Source: Montifringilla adamsi (taxonomy: Eukaryota > Chordata > Aves > Passeriformes > Passeridae). From it: a stretch of 64,000 nucleotides of DNA. Below the pieces are notes generated by a model. It made no database searches. It saw nothing but the letters and a program-made list of their open reading frames with translations, and was not told the DNA's origin. This document shows, piece after piece, positions 45,150 to 57,600 of the stretch. A program made the translations under genes and the position numbers. Position 1 is the first letter of the stretch; each line of letters starts with the position of its first letter. The DNA lies in contig JAGGNK010008337.1 in assembly GCA_017590115.1 (NCBI GenBank), forward strand, positions 3,587,609 through 3,651,608, written 5' to 3'.

Positions 45150-48100
45150 AGTAAGTAATAATAAATTTCAGAAAATGGAAACTTCTGGCAAATTAGGAGA
45201 GGAGTTGCAGACAATGAGAAAATATTCCTACATCAGTTCTATGATTCTTTTCACTTGCTCTTGAAAAAAAGCTGTCAACTTTTCTGTGAGGGAAGGAGAC
45301 TTACGTGAAATGGAGGTAATTGTGTCTTTGACCTATGGACTGGATTTCTTAATCTGTGCTTGTGAATTGCAGAAGTTGAATTCCTTTTCAAACCTAGTTA
45401 GCAAATATCTCTGGAGAATAAAGCAGTGTGAAATGGAGCCCTGGCTTTATTACAGAGGCTGCTGCAAGGGTGACTTTTTTCATGTAATTGCTTGGGGACC
45501 TCCGTCTGATCTCTCCACTTGAAGCTGATACTGCAGGCTTTAATTGTGTGAGGCTGCTCTTGAAGTGGAAATAGTTTACATTGGGAGATTCATTTCTACA
45601 GCTGAATATCTTGGCCTTTGTCTCAGATAAAAATTAATTTTGTACCTCTGCATTCAGCACTGCTGACAATGGCACTTGCTGCTGCCCCTCCTGGAATTTT
45701 CAGCACCTTCATGATAAACTCCCCTTTCCAGGTGGTTCGAGTGCAGCACTGAGCTCTTTGTCCCTTTCTAAAATACTCCACATTAAGGGTGTGGACAGCC
45801 CAGATCTCAAAAACACAACCTCACTTGTTTTCCTGCTTTCCAGTTTGGGTTGATTTATGAGTGTATTACTAATTCTTTTAAAACTCAGGATTATCATGGA
45901 ATGCTTGGGAACCCAAGTGAAAATGAATGATAATTCCTTGCTTGAAGTAGTATTTCAACTTGCAGATGGCAATTCCAGGTTTGGCTCCAGACTTAGAAAC
46001 AAGAGAGGAATCTGAAGTGTTTGGGGGAGATTTTTAAAAATAAATTTATTTGGAAAGGAGCAGGCAGAATAAAGGGCAGATAAAGAAAAATAATGCCTAC
46101 AAATACGAGCTTATCTTGTACATGTCCTAAAGCCTACTGTGTGAGATCAGGGTGGTATAGGACAGTGCAGGTTGCTCTTGTCAGTAAATGTTATCAGGAT
46201 AGAAATCTTTGAGTGATCCTGGGCTGAAATCCAGTCTTGGCATGAATGAAGTAATCTGTGTAGGTTTAGTGACTGAGAGCCTTTTTGGTCTCTGGTGTCA
46301 ATCTTCTTTAAGAAAGGGCTGTACAATCCTGCTGCTGCCAGTTTCCATCTCTGCTGATGCTAAATGTAGCAGTCTCAGGGATTGGCTGCTGCCGGTAAAA
46401 ATGCTTTTTGCTGAAAGAAAAACCTTTGTATTGATGAGACAAAAAGAGGGTTATTTTTAAATTCTTTGACCCCTTCTGTAGATGAGAAAACACAGAACAG
46501 TTTGGTTGCAGGTGGCAGTGATCCTCTGCATCTGTGGACTCTGAAGCAGGTTCGGTCATGGTTGTGTTCCATACTCAAAAGCAAGGAAAGACAAAATGAG
46601 CTCCTGCAGAAGGCAGAACCCAGTGAAAAAACCTATTTATTATTTATCCATCTGCCTCCTGTTGCAGGAGGGAAACTGGTGCTGGTCATAAAGCTTTTCT
46701 TGGAGACTGGTGCTTTTTCTGAAGCAGTCTTGTAGTTCTGGAGAGTCACCTCTATCTTGGATCTCCTTTCCAACCCTATTTGTGTTTTGCACCATGGCTG
46801 TTAATGCAAACACACAGCCTGGTTTAAAATAGAACTGATATAGACCAAACTTAATATGAAGCATCATTTGATGCTTTAGGATTGGATTTCCTGTGCTTTT
46901 TTGGAGGATTTTCCCCCATTTGACTTGTCTTTGCGCACTCATGTCCACCTTCCAGAAATCTGTCTAGGTAAGCAGTTGTTAGACCTGCCTTGGAAAGTCT
47001 GTACATTTATCACAGAGTGTTGTGCTGCCTTTCATCACATGGCTGCTACAAGTTTGGTGATGTCATGAGCTTGAGTCTTCAGCCAGATTCCTTTAGTGAC
47101 CTACCTTGGGTTTAATCTAAAAGGATTTTGTGAGGCATTTACATTCCCTCGGGATTTGTCAGGATGATGACAAAGTATTAGTGCATTTCTTTTACTGATA
47201 TCTGCAGTTTGAATTAGCTGGATAAATATAAATGCTCTCTGCGAATTGAGATGAAATCCTGTCTGAGAGTTACACAGACTAAAAGGTATTTAAGTGGAAA
47301 GATCATGCAATGAGTGTTTTAGCTGATCCCTTTGATCATACTGACATTCAATATATCCAGTGTTTCTCATTTTCTTTGGGATCATGGGGTGCCATTTCCT
47401 ACATTCCAGTATGAAGCACTGGAAGAGAAGAGGCTGCTCTGAGTGTCTGGTGCATGCTGAAGCATTTTTGTCAAGGCAGAACTGATTAAAAACCATTAAT
47501 GATTAATGTATGATTTGCACATTCAGCGTTCATTGTTGGAGCTGAAATCTCTCCTATTTGACTTCAACCTGATGGAATATTTTCAGCAACGTTAGGCAAA
47601 ATTACTTCAGTCCTTTTTTTCCAGTGAAAGAATTTAAAGGAAGAAAGGTTTCCCAGCTGCTGAAAAATGGAGACCACCTATCTTTGATCAGGTTTCCTTA
47701 GACTAGTGTTTTAGAAGGGAAGACTGGGTGTGTAAAAGGCAAAATTATCAAACCTCAATTTAAAGAAAGCTAACTTTTAAAATAACAATTTTTCTCCCTA
47801 ATTGTCATTTATAATATACATAATAATTTATACCAAACAGATTAATCATTTGAAACTTGTTCAGCAAACACAGCATTACATTTTAAACTTGAAAAAAGAA
47901 TTATGGCCACAGGACAGAGCCCTTGATTGCATTCAGAAAGCTGAATGGAATTCTCCACACAGTCTCTAAGGCACTTTCAGACTTCCTATCTTACAGCTTT
48001 GCTGAATGCTTTGATCTGATTCTGAAATTGCCCAAAATCACAGTTCCGAGCTGGATGCAGCCACAGTGGTGCAAAAGGAGAAAGAAGCAGCCTTGGTTCT

Positions 48101-49349
48101 GTTCAGAAAATGGGGAAAATCAAACCAGTCTGCTGGCATGGCTTGATCAGAACTGTTACAGCTCATATCACATCTTTTGGCCCTAAGTTGGTCTCACGTC
48201 TTGGCATTAAAATAAAAAAAAAATAATCAATATCAGTCAGTATAACATCTCTATCTTAGTACATTTTTTGCATGTTTTATGTCACCCACAAAACAGGGAA
48301 AAGGAAAAATGTGATAGGTTAATTGTGTAAAACTTCCTAAAATTTTGATTCAGTTTAGAAATTTTATTTCAGTAGGCATTTGAAATATTTAATTTCTCTT
48401 ATTATGTTTCTTTCCCCCAATGCACGTTTTTTTCTTCCCCCCTCCCCGCCTAAACTTTTCTATTCCAAAAATAATTCTCCAGCAGTGATTTTTTTCAGGA
48501 GCACTTCTGTTTTCAGCCTATAGAAATAACTTTATCTTCTTGCTGTTACGGCAGTGACAGATGATATTTTCTTTTTCTCTACATTTAGACACCTTATATT
48601 ACCCAGCTCACTGAGGTAAAAAAGACCCTTCGTATATTGAAGCTCCAAAAGCCTTGATGTGGTCAGAAAAGACACTACATTATTTACTGTCATTTTCCCC
48701 TCATTCTTTGACATTACAACTGTAATCACTTTTATTTTGCATAAAGTTATTTCTGAAATCCAAAAGGAAGGAAAAATGGCCTGTTTTGGTTGAGGCCAGG
48801 AGTGTTTTCTAATGTATTTTTGTATTGAAAGTGCTGTGCTTGGATTGCTCCTGCATTAGAGCCAGCTGAACTGTATGTATAATGTATCAGAAGGGATAAA
48901 CAATGCACATTTTAAACGAAATCCTGCTATGGCTCAGGATGGGGCTCCCTCAGCAGCAGGATTTGTGGAATGGGAGCCAGAGAGAGCTCATCAATATGGC
49001 AGTTCAAGGGATCTTTCTCTCAGGTTCTTCTTGGTGCGTGCACACACAGGTCATTTGTTTAAAATTCCTTGTTTATCTGCATTTGTTGTGTGCTGACTTT
49101 TGGATTTTTCACTTTTCTGGCCGTTGTCCACTGTTGTTGTTTTGCTCTCCAAAGGATGGGCCTTGAGGTGAGGGGGCTCCAGTCCTCACTGCCATGAGGG
49201 TGACTGGGGCACACAAATTATCTCACTAACCCACCCACATCAGCCAGTTAGCTTTTGCTGCCAAATCCCAGGGAAACATATTTTCCCTACAAAATACAGC
49301 ATATAAGACACTTAAATGTTTATTGTTTTGAAGATTTCCCTCAGGGCAG
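45150..49349. other. Unique sequence
   Basis: A plus-strand frame from about 46475 to 46735 follows a good acceptor (CTTTGACCCCTTCTGTAG) and is rich in Lys, Glu and Gln, but has no partner exon. 47740-47900 and 48200-48420 are very AT-rich. No repeat family is recognised. Confidence 0.4.
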
Positions 49350-49360
49350 GCCGCCATCTT
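49350..49360 (-). promoter_or_regulatory. YY1-type motif
   Basis: GCCGCCATCTT is the reverse complement of the extended YY1 consensus AAGATGGCGGC. It lies at the start of a short GC-richer patch (about 49345-49450) next to AT-rich sequence. No transcription start is otherwise evident. Confidence 0.4.
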
Positions 49361-52300
49361 ACCCCTGTGGTGAGGCTGAGGGGTTGCCAAGGCCAAGCCC
49401 AGCGCTGGGTCCCCTCACGGTGCCCACGGCCCCTGCTGCTTGCCAGAACACTTTTGGCTGCTTGTTCTGCAAATATTTTGGGAATTGAGCTTGATCCTTG
49501 GACCACCAGAGACCCTGACAGCAGGGCTGCATTTTTTTCCCCACAGAGTTGCAGGGAAAGCAGGGTGGGAATATTCCTGTGAGGGGGAATCAATGTCTGC
49601 CGGGCTGGGTCAGGTGAGTTGGGGCTGTTCATACCCTTCCCCTGTCATGGTGTTTGAGAATATGTCACTTTCTGTTGTCATAAGACTTAAAATGTCAATC
49701 TTTATTTTAACCCCCTGAGCCCATTTAGTCCTCTGGGGAGGTTTGCATAAAAATAAAAATAAAACCCCAAAACAATATAGGTGTGACTTGTACACTCAGA
49801 AGGGCACTGGTAGATATGGAGGGATTTTTGACAAAATTGTCTTCAGCAAATATAGAAGTACTGTATAGAAAAGGCCGTGTGTTTCTGTGTGTCCTGAAGT
49901 TATTATTATCCCCCAGATCACAATGTTTGTGGAGTCCTTTGGCACAGCTGTGTGGGTTGTGCTGGTGAGCACTTTCAGTATTAACTTTTTTGGTAAGATT
50001 GTCCAGGGAAAAGCAGCATTTTGGTGAAGCATTCGGACCCTCAGCAGCCCCAGCAGAGTTGTCCTTGGAGGTTTTGTGTCCCTTCCTGGCACACTCCAAC
50101 TTGCTCCTGGTAATTTGTGCATTCCTCAGGTATCTGTCTGGTTTTGGTCTCATGGATGCTACAAAGCAGTGAGGCTTTATTGGCTTTAGTGTGTGAGATC
50201 CTGTGACTCTGTTTAAGCTTCTCCTCCTTTGTGGCCAATGTTAGTGCTGCTTCTAACCAGCTGTACAGCTTTCAACTTGAATGACCCTTCTTTTGTTTAA
50301 AAACAAAATTTAAAAAAAACAGAGGGGTGTTTTATCTTCCCCTCTGTGATTGGCAGAGAAAAAAAAAATCACTGTGGCCCTGATCATGACAGACCTGAAC
50401 GATTTGCCAATACTGCTTTCAACTCTGATGCTCTGAAATTCTTTCTTTCATGTTCTGGATAAATTCTACGTGTTTATGGCATGGAGATATTGATAAAACC
50501 TTGATTTATTCCTGTACAGTGCTCTTGACTCAAGGTAGCCTTGACATTCACTTCTGGGACTTGATTGATTTCTAAAGTTAAATGGCTTTGTTAATTAACC
50601 AACAATTTCAGCTTCTTTACTAAAATCAGGGAAAACTGCCTTTTTGCTGTTGGGAAATCTAAAATGAGAGCGACCCAATTGCTGTTTCCCTGAACTAATT
50701 TAGAAAGGGAACTAGAAATGCTGTGGGGCAAACTTGGGTTTATTGCAGTATTTTATGTATTCCATTAACTTCTTTAGTTGTCGTAGCAATGCAGAGGCAG
50801 AAGGATAGCAGGCCTTGAATTAGTGTTCCTGTTTCAAATATGACAAATAACATCTTTTAGAAGATAAGTACAGTTGATACTAAGCACAAGCCCAACTCTG
50901 ATATGCTTCAGGGATTCCTTTGAATTCCTGTTCCTGAAAATGAAAGAATCACTCTGTGTGGCAGATGCAGAGGGAATTTCCTGTGTGCAAAGAAAAGAAA
51001 AACAACCTACCTTAATTAATCTTTCTTCTGAAAAGAAATCTGCAAGGAGTCAGAGGAGCTTCTCTGCAGTTGCCAGCTGTGGAATTTGCATTTTGGGCAT
51101 TTATTCACAGAAATCATCGGGGTTTTGTGGTGTTTTTGTGTGGTGTCCCCCCTGCTCCCCACCCATTTAATTAGCATCATATTTATGATTCTCAGTGATT
51201 CTAAACTGGTGTGATTCCCTCCTGAATGAAGTGTCACAGTGGCTTCCCACCTGTGTGGATGGAACAGAACGTGAGCAATTGGAGGTTTAGGGTCAGTCAG
51301 AAAATAGTAAGTCAAGGATGGCTCGTTACACTTTCTGAATATAGTTAGAATTTTTTTTTTCCATTTATTTAATTTGGGGAAGTGGGCATGGGAAAAGAAA
51401 GTATCATAAAATCAGTTGAGGGAGATGTGTGAGATACTGTCAGTAACATTTTTGCCTTCTTTTGTAAGAACAATTGTAAGTTATTCACCTGCTCTGTGTA
51501 GTAGTTATTGGCACAGGCTGGGATTTAATGACAAACTGGCAAATTAAACTGTCTTGCCACATCCAAGGACTCTGTTAAAACCAAAAATGATGTGGAAAGT
51601 GGGCATGATTCAGCTGTAGACCTCTTGCTTTCCTTCTTCCATTTCTGTCTTCCCTTTGCCTCCAGCCATACAACTGTAGGTCCTTATTTTGTGTCTGCTC
51701 CACATGTGAATTATCAGAGCTTGTCTGAATGTGTCATTTCACCTCCTTTCCCTCAAAATCCCTTGGTAAATAAGGAACATATGGGCAACATTTTAGGTAC
51801 AGCTCGCATTCAGTGTTTAGATCCAAGTGTGATACTGAGCTTGGTCTGAGCATAGCTGCCTGATTTCCTCTCAGAATTCCCATTCAGAAGTCCCTGTCTG
51901 GATAGTGCACATGAGGACATCACAAACCAATTTTTTCACTCCTGATAAAGTGCTGGGTGTTGTCCATCTTTATCCGTGAGCAGCATTAGCTGCACTTAGT
52001 TCCTGGGGAAGGGACTCAGTGGTGTCATTACATTTGTGACCCTCAGTGAATTCCTCCTGTCCCCTGCCTTTCCTTTGGTCCCTTTCTGGTTTTATTTCCC
52101 TGCTAGAAATAATTTTTCCAAATTATGTAAATAAAGCTAAGTGAATATCTTTCCAGTTCATAGTTACTGTTAACTAATGGTAACAAAAAGAGGCAAAATT
52201 AGCTGATGTATGCAGATAGGGATTGTTTTAAATTTGCTAACCTGGTAGAGATACAAAATAGAATTCTGGCTGCCTAAGGTCAACAGCAAATCACTTATTA

Positions 52301-54363
52301 ATCTTAAAGCAGCATTTGACCCAAATTTATTAAATAATTTTTCAAGCCCATGGAAGTAAATGAGATTTTGGGATCAGCCTGTTCTGGTGATTATTTGATT
52401 TCATGGGAAATAAAAGACCTGAGACTTATGAAATGTTTGTTGGTTTTTTCTTTCTAGTGAAACAATGAATGTTAACTCAAAATACGTGAATTGTTTGTAA
52501 TTTCCTGTGGAAAAGCTTCAGACATCTAACCTCAAGACAGAAAAAAATGCATCGTGTGTTAATCAGACAGAACAAGGAGTAAGAAAATAGGAGCCTGGAT
52601 GCAAACATTTCACAATTCTCAGTGATGTGGTAAGTGAACTTTGCATATATTTGTAGCTAATTAACTTGCTTCTGCATTACTGTAAATTGTGTTATTGTAG
52701 CCACTGTGACACCAGCGTTTCAAGGTGCTCCCAGGGAACACACAAGAAGAGGAGGCTGGTAAATCAACAAGAACAAAAGCCCCAGGCTTTCTCCAGCCTG
52801 ACTGGAGAGCAGCAGTGCCGGAGATGAGTCAGTGGACAGTGTTGGCCCTTCTCCAGCCATTCCATCAGCCTCGGGGTGCTGGAGGCATTTGCACTCAGCA
52901 GCGCTGGCTGCAGGAGCTTTGGAAGGGGTTTTCATGGACTGCTGAGGTGAGCTTGGGAGGGAAACCCAATGCACTGCTTATCTGTGGCCATGAACCTTTC
53001 TCTCTCCCCAGGAGAATAAAAATATAATGAGAAGGGGGTGCATTCCCAAACGTCTTTGTGGATCAAATGTTGAGCTAAAGGAAATTAGAGGTTAGTTGAT
53101 GTTCCCAGAGGTACAAATGGTGTAAACTGATGTGTAAAGAAAGAATTTGCTCTGCAAGGAGCACTTTAAGCACTACCACACATTCACAGCTGTATTTGCA
53201 GTTAAGTTACAGATCAGGTCAAGTGTCTTTTGCTCCATGGTTTTCCAAAGGTCTGGCAGACAAAGCTGACATCAGGACAGGTTTATACTTTTTCCCCTTA
53301 GTGTTTTGAATGCTGTTGCATTTTTATCACTGAGGGGCAGTTTACAGAAGTGTTACTTGAAGTGTTGCACAGACATTTAGAGGCCAGCACCAGTGACAGA
53401 GGAGCATTAAGAGAGATGATAAAATGAGGGTTTTCAGCCCGTGCCCTTTGTAAATGTGGTCAGGTAAGTAGAAGGTAATACAGTTAAAATGTTGGTGTCA
53501 CGCCTGAACTTCTGGCCTGCCTTATTACAAGTGCCTGATGTCAAAGATCAAGCAAAGACAGCAGGGATCCTGTAGGTCAGTCTGTACCTCACTGGGAGGA
53601 AGCTCTTCATCCTGAAACATGGCAGGGAACAGTGATGGGCACACTCACTGCATAAAGGGAAACACTGGCTCAAAGTGACCCATGGCCTTCTGTAAAAAAA
53701 AGAACAGGAAAAATAAGTCTAAACCATCCAAAACAAAAGTGATGATGATTAAGAAAGCACCTCTGGATGAAAAAGATATTACTGAAAAATATAACCTAAC
53801 AGCAAAAGTCTACAGTTAATATTACTTTATACTGTGCAACTGTAATAAAGTTCCAAGTGTCAAATTAGCATTTCTGTTTTATTTCCAATTCCAGTTCTTG
53901 TGTTTTACATTATAACTGCATGAAGGTGCTATTACAAAAAGCAGAGCCCAGATGTTGCTGCTGATTGTATTGTGTATTGTTGTGCAGAAGGAAAATAATA
54001 CTTGATTTATGATAGAAAGCACTATGGAGATAAATGCAAGCACCAGAACTGGATTTAAATGATGTTGCTACAACTGAGATGCATTCTCCCTTTCCCTAAC
54101 CCCTCTATTCCCTAAACCCTCTGTAAGGCTTCTAGTGCAATACTCTGCAGTCCCTGTACAACCCAGCTTTCCTCAAGTCTGAGAGAGATTTATAGTTATG
54201 TCACTTCTGTCACTCAGAGCATCATAAAAACCATCTCCCAGCAAGAAAACAAAGACTGCTGCACCTCAGAGAAAAGCAAATACTCTGAGCACAGTTCCAG
54301 GTAGATTCTCAGATGCTGTGGATTTCCAGAACTGCCTCTCTATTTTGGGCCATGTTGCCTCTT
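49361..54363. other. Unique sequence
   Basis: A stretch at 51667-51795 has a very good acceptor (CTTCCCTTTGCCTCCAG) and a TTAG/GTACAG end with an open frame. I recorded but did not call it. A T10 tract lies near 51350. 54090-54115 has two CCCTAA motifs, too few to be telomeric. Confidence 0.4.
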
Positions 54364-54640
54364 AGAATCACAGAATACTTTAACTTTTAAAGATTTCTAG
54401 TGGCCTTTAGTCCAAGTCTGTGCCTAAATCAGTGCCTGCTCTCAGTTCAGTCAGTTTGCTCAGGGCCTTGTCCAGCAGAATTTAAGGAGATCCCATGGTT
54501 TATCTGGGCCCCTGTCTGTGTGTCACCTCCCTTGTCTCTCTCATCAGAATTTCCTGTACCCAACCTTGCCTTTAACTTGCTGATAAACACTATCTTGCCT
54601 GTACAGACAAGAGAAAAGATTATCCTTCCCCCTCTCTGGT
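54364..54640 (-). mobile_element. CR1 LINE, old copy in minus orientation
   Basis: AGAATCACAGAATACTTTAA begins the reverse complement of a CR1 tail. Weaker similarity continues through GCTCAGGGCCTTGTCCAGC and CTTGCCTGTACAGACAAGAG, the order of CR1 3' sequence read backwards. It is much more diverged than the 28.7-kb copy. The 80-codon frame over it is incidental. Confidence 0.65.
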
Positions 54641-57600
54641 GACTCACTGGTGTAGTTCAGCACCAGATCCCGTACACTCATCTCTATTTATACATTAACT
54701 GACGTGTATGATGCAAATGGGATAAATATAGGTAATTTCTGCCTCTTGAACGAGACCAGATATGATGGCAATCAACCTGGAGTGTCTGCTTTCCATTTTG
54801 TTTGTCCTAGGCACAGCCTAACAGCCTCTTCTGAGTGCCTCACAATGCTTTTAATCATAATGCACTTTCAGATAGTTTAAAAAGTGGCCCTGCTGGGAGA
54901 ATCACTATTTGCTGTTAATATAAAACATCTCTAAAGGCAGCTTGCCATTACTGTGTGCTTATCACAGGTAACCTCCTGTTTTGTGCCAGGGAGAGCCTGC
55001 AGCACAACTGAGGTTTCCCATGTGTATAAATACCTGCCTCATACTGCTGCCCCCAGCAGTGCTAATTAGAGTCATTAATTCTGCTTGGCTGAAGGGATGC
55101 TCTGTAGGCTCTGAAGCTTGTGCTACACCCACTTCTCTGATGGTTCCTTAGGACAAAAAATCTTTAAAACAGCTCAAGTCCTTTTTGTTCATTTTTGCAT
55201 GTTAGAAGTGGCGTTCCAAAGACAGATTAGTGTGTGGTGTGTGAAGGCTTTTGCTGTGAGGACACGTGTGGCCTGCTCTGTGTGGCCACGAGAGCTGAGT
55301 CCCTTGGGGTTGTGAGTCACTGCCTGTAATTGATGTCCACGTGCATATTCAGAACATTGTAGAGTATGGCAGAGGGAAAGATGGCACTGCTGTGACTCCA
55401 GCAGCAATTGCCATTCAATTGGTGCTGCTGACACATTTCTGTGAGTGACTTTGGCTGTTGGGTTGCAGATCACCCCAAGAGAGGAGCCAGGATTGTTTAA
55501 CTTTGTTAAGCACAGCCAAGTGTTGTGATTAGGTTTAATATAAAATGACAACTTCTGCTTAGTTCATAGGTTCATGTGTGGGTCATTTCCTTCACTTCTC
55601 CCATTATTCCAGTTATCTGAGGGTAATCCAGAGTTTTACCCAGCCCAGGCTTTTGCACAATGCAGGTGCATGGGGTGTAGTGTGAAATACAGGACTGTGG
55701 AGGCACGCGGAGATTTATTGGAGCTTGCAGTTTGTCCCAATAGACTTGGCTTAAAAATGTATCTAAAAGATAAAAAAAGAGAAGGTTTTTCCCATTTCAT
55801 GAACCACATGAGACTTGAGTTCATTCCTGTTTTGCTTTAGGTAACAAATTGCATTTACTTTGGATTTTTTCCTAGAAAAAAACTAAGGAAAGAGCCTGCA
55901 CTAAGCAATAGTGTTGTGGTGAAAGAGAGGAAAGATTTAGCTTCAAGTCTCTAATGTAATAATTTAAATCTGGGTTTGGGGTGATTTTCACTTTAATGAT
56001 TAATGGTCACTTGGCTACTTTGGGGTGTAAATATTTTTCCTTTAATCTTCAAATTTCATTTGATACCTAAGGGCCTAATTAAAAAAAAGTAGCAATATGC
56101 TGGTAAGAAAAGCTCTGGATTTAAGTAACTCCTGCTTTTATTTTTTTCTTTTAACAAAAAATCATACACGAATTGGTGGGGGGAAAAAACCTTAGTGCAT
56201 ATGATATCTCATTGGGCAAAATCAGGCCTATGAGTCCCCAAGCTGACTTCCAGGACAAGGTATATCCAAGAAAGCAAAAATAGCGCTTAAATTGCTCTGA
56301 AAAGTCAATTTTCTCTATGGCAAAACTGGTACGTGCGTTATGTTATACAGAATTTATGAATATTTCGATTTTTTCATGTTGATTTGGAATGCAAATAGAT
56401 ACTGAGTTATCAGAATTTGCCAGTGGGCAAAAACAAATCTGAATTTTAACCAATTTTGCTAAGTACCCAGCAATGAAAGATTTCTTAGATGCTGTACTCA
56501 ATATTTTTCATTGTACATGCACAAGGAAACGTGATCCTGAGGCTAGGAGATCATTGAGTAGTTAGTTTGGATTTTATCCCAGTGAAAACTTCAGAAGAAG
56601 TCCAAAATGTTACAGAGCATAGATTTGGTTTTTAATGGGAAAAAATAAATAGAAATTTTAAAAACAGCAAACTTTTTTTATGTTTTCCATGAGGGTCTTG
56701 ATTCTTCTTGATGAAAATTAACCTTTCTTTTCCTTTCAAAAAGAGAAAATCTCACTGCGAATCAGCTTTGCAAATTCCTGTTTGGGTGATGCAGGTGGTG
56801 CTGCTCCTCCTGGGACACAGCAGAGCAAATGTAAAATCCCTGATGATTTTCTTGGATAGCTTCCTTAGAATATTAGAAATAACAGCAGGGAGATTTTCTG
56901 TGTTGTCTGCTGTTCTCTGGCAGTGGGTTTACTTTGTGCCCACCCTTCCAGCTGCTCCATGTTTGAGGTTATCTGGCTGTGGAAATGGGCAGCATTCCCT
57001 GTGCTGGGACTGTCACACAACAGCTGCACCCTCAAATCCGGAGCTGCTCTTGCAGATCTTCACCAGCTGAGCAATACTTGTGTATTTAAAGTGAAACCTT
57101 TTGCTCCCCCATGGGCTCTGTTTCTGCTCACAGCCTGGGTTTTATAGAAGTAATTCTTGGCTTTCTGTGCCTAAAACTCAGTGCTTTATTTCTGTGGATT
57201 TTTGTGAAGAACTGTGGCATTTTGGACAGAAAACAAAGATGGAGTTTGGGTGTCTCCAGTTACCAAGCACTACAGTAGACCATGGCTTTTCTCCCTTGTT
57301 GAGCTGCCAGGATCCAGTTCTGGAGAAAAATCTGTGCCAGGTGTGCAGTGAAGTGGGACAGTGAACGGCTTCCACAAAAAAATGCAGCAAGTCCTAAAGA
57401 AACAAATGCACTTTTTCACCCAGCAAGAGGTGGCATTGAAAATGCTTCTCTCTGAGAGATGTAAATATCAAGTCCTTGTTTTTCCCCTGTTACTGGAACT
57501 TTCTCCATCCTTTCTGTAGAACAGTGGCAGCAGTGATGTAAGCACCTTCTTCTCACACTCTCTCTTATGTGAGAGCTCTGAGTTGTTACTCTTGGAAGAT

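Noticed and set aside
45228..45252. TTCTATGATTCTTTT resembling a CR1 terminus
   Set aside because: No CR1 sequence precedes it, so it is most likely chance.
46474..46735. Open frame after a good acceptor, Lys/Glu rich
   Set aside because: No donor or partner exon. Comparable frames arise repeatedly in this window by chance.
51667..51795. Segment between a strong acceptor and TTAG/GTACAG
   Set aside because: Open but with low protein-like character and no neighbouring exon in phase.
54090..54120. Two CCCTAA motifs resembling telomere repeat
   Set aside because: Only two separated copies with unrelated spacing. Not an interstitial telomere array.
55612..55840. About 75 open codons after a strong acceptor, ending in TAG
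   Set aside because: No homology recognised and no upstream exon found. Kept only as a note.
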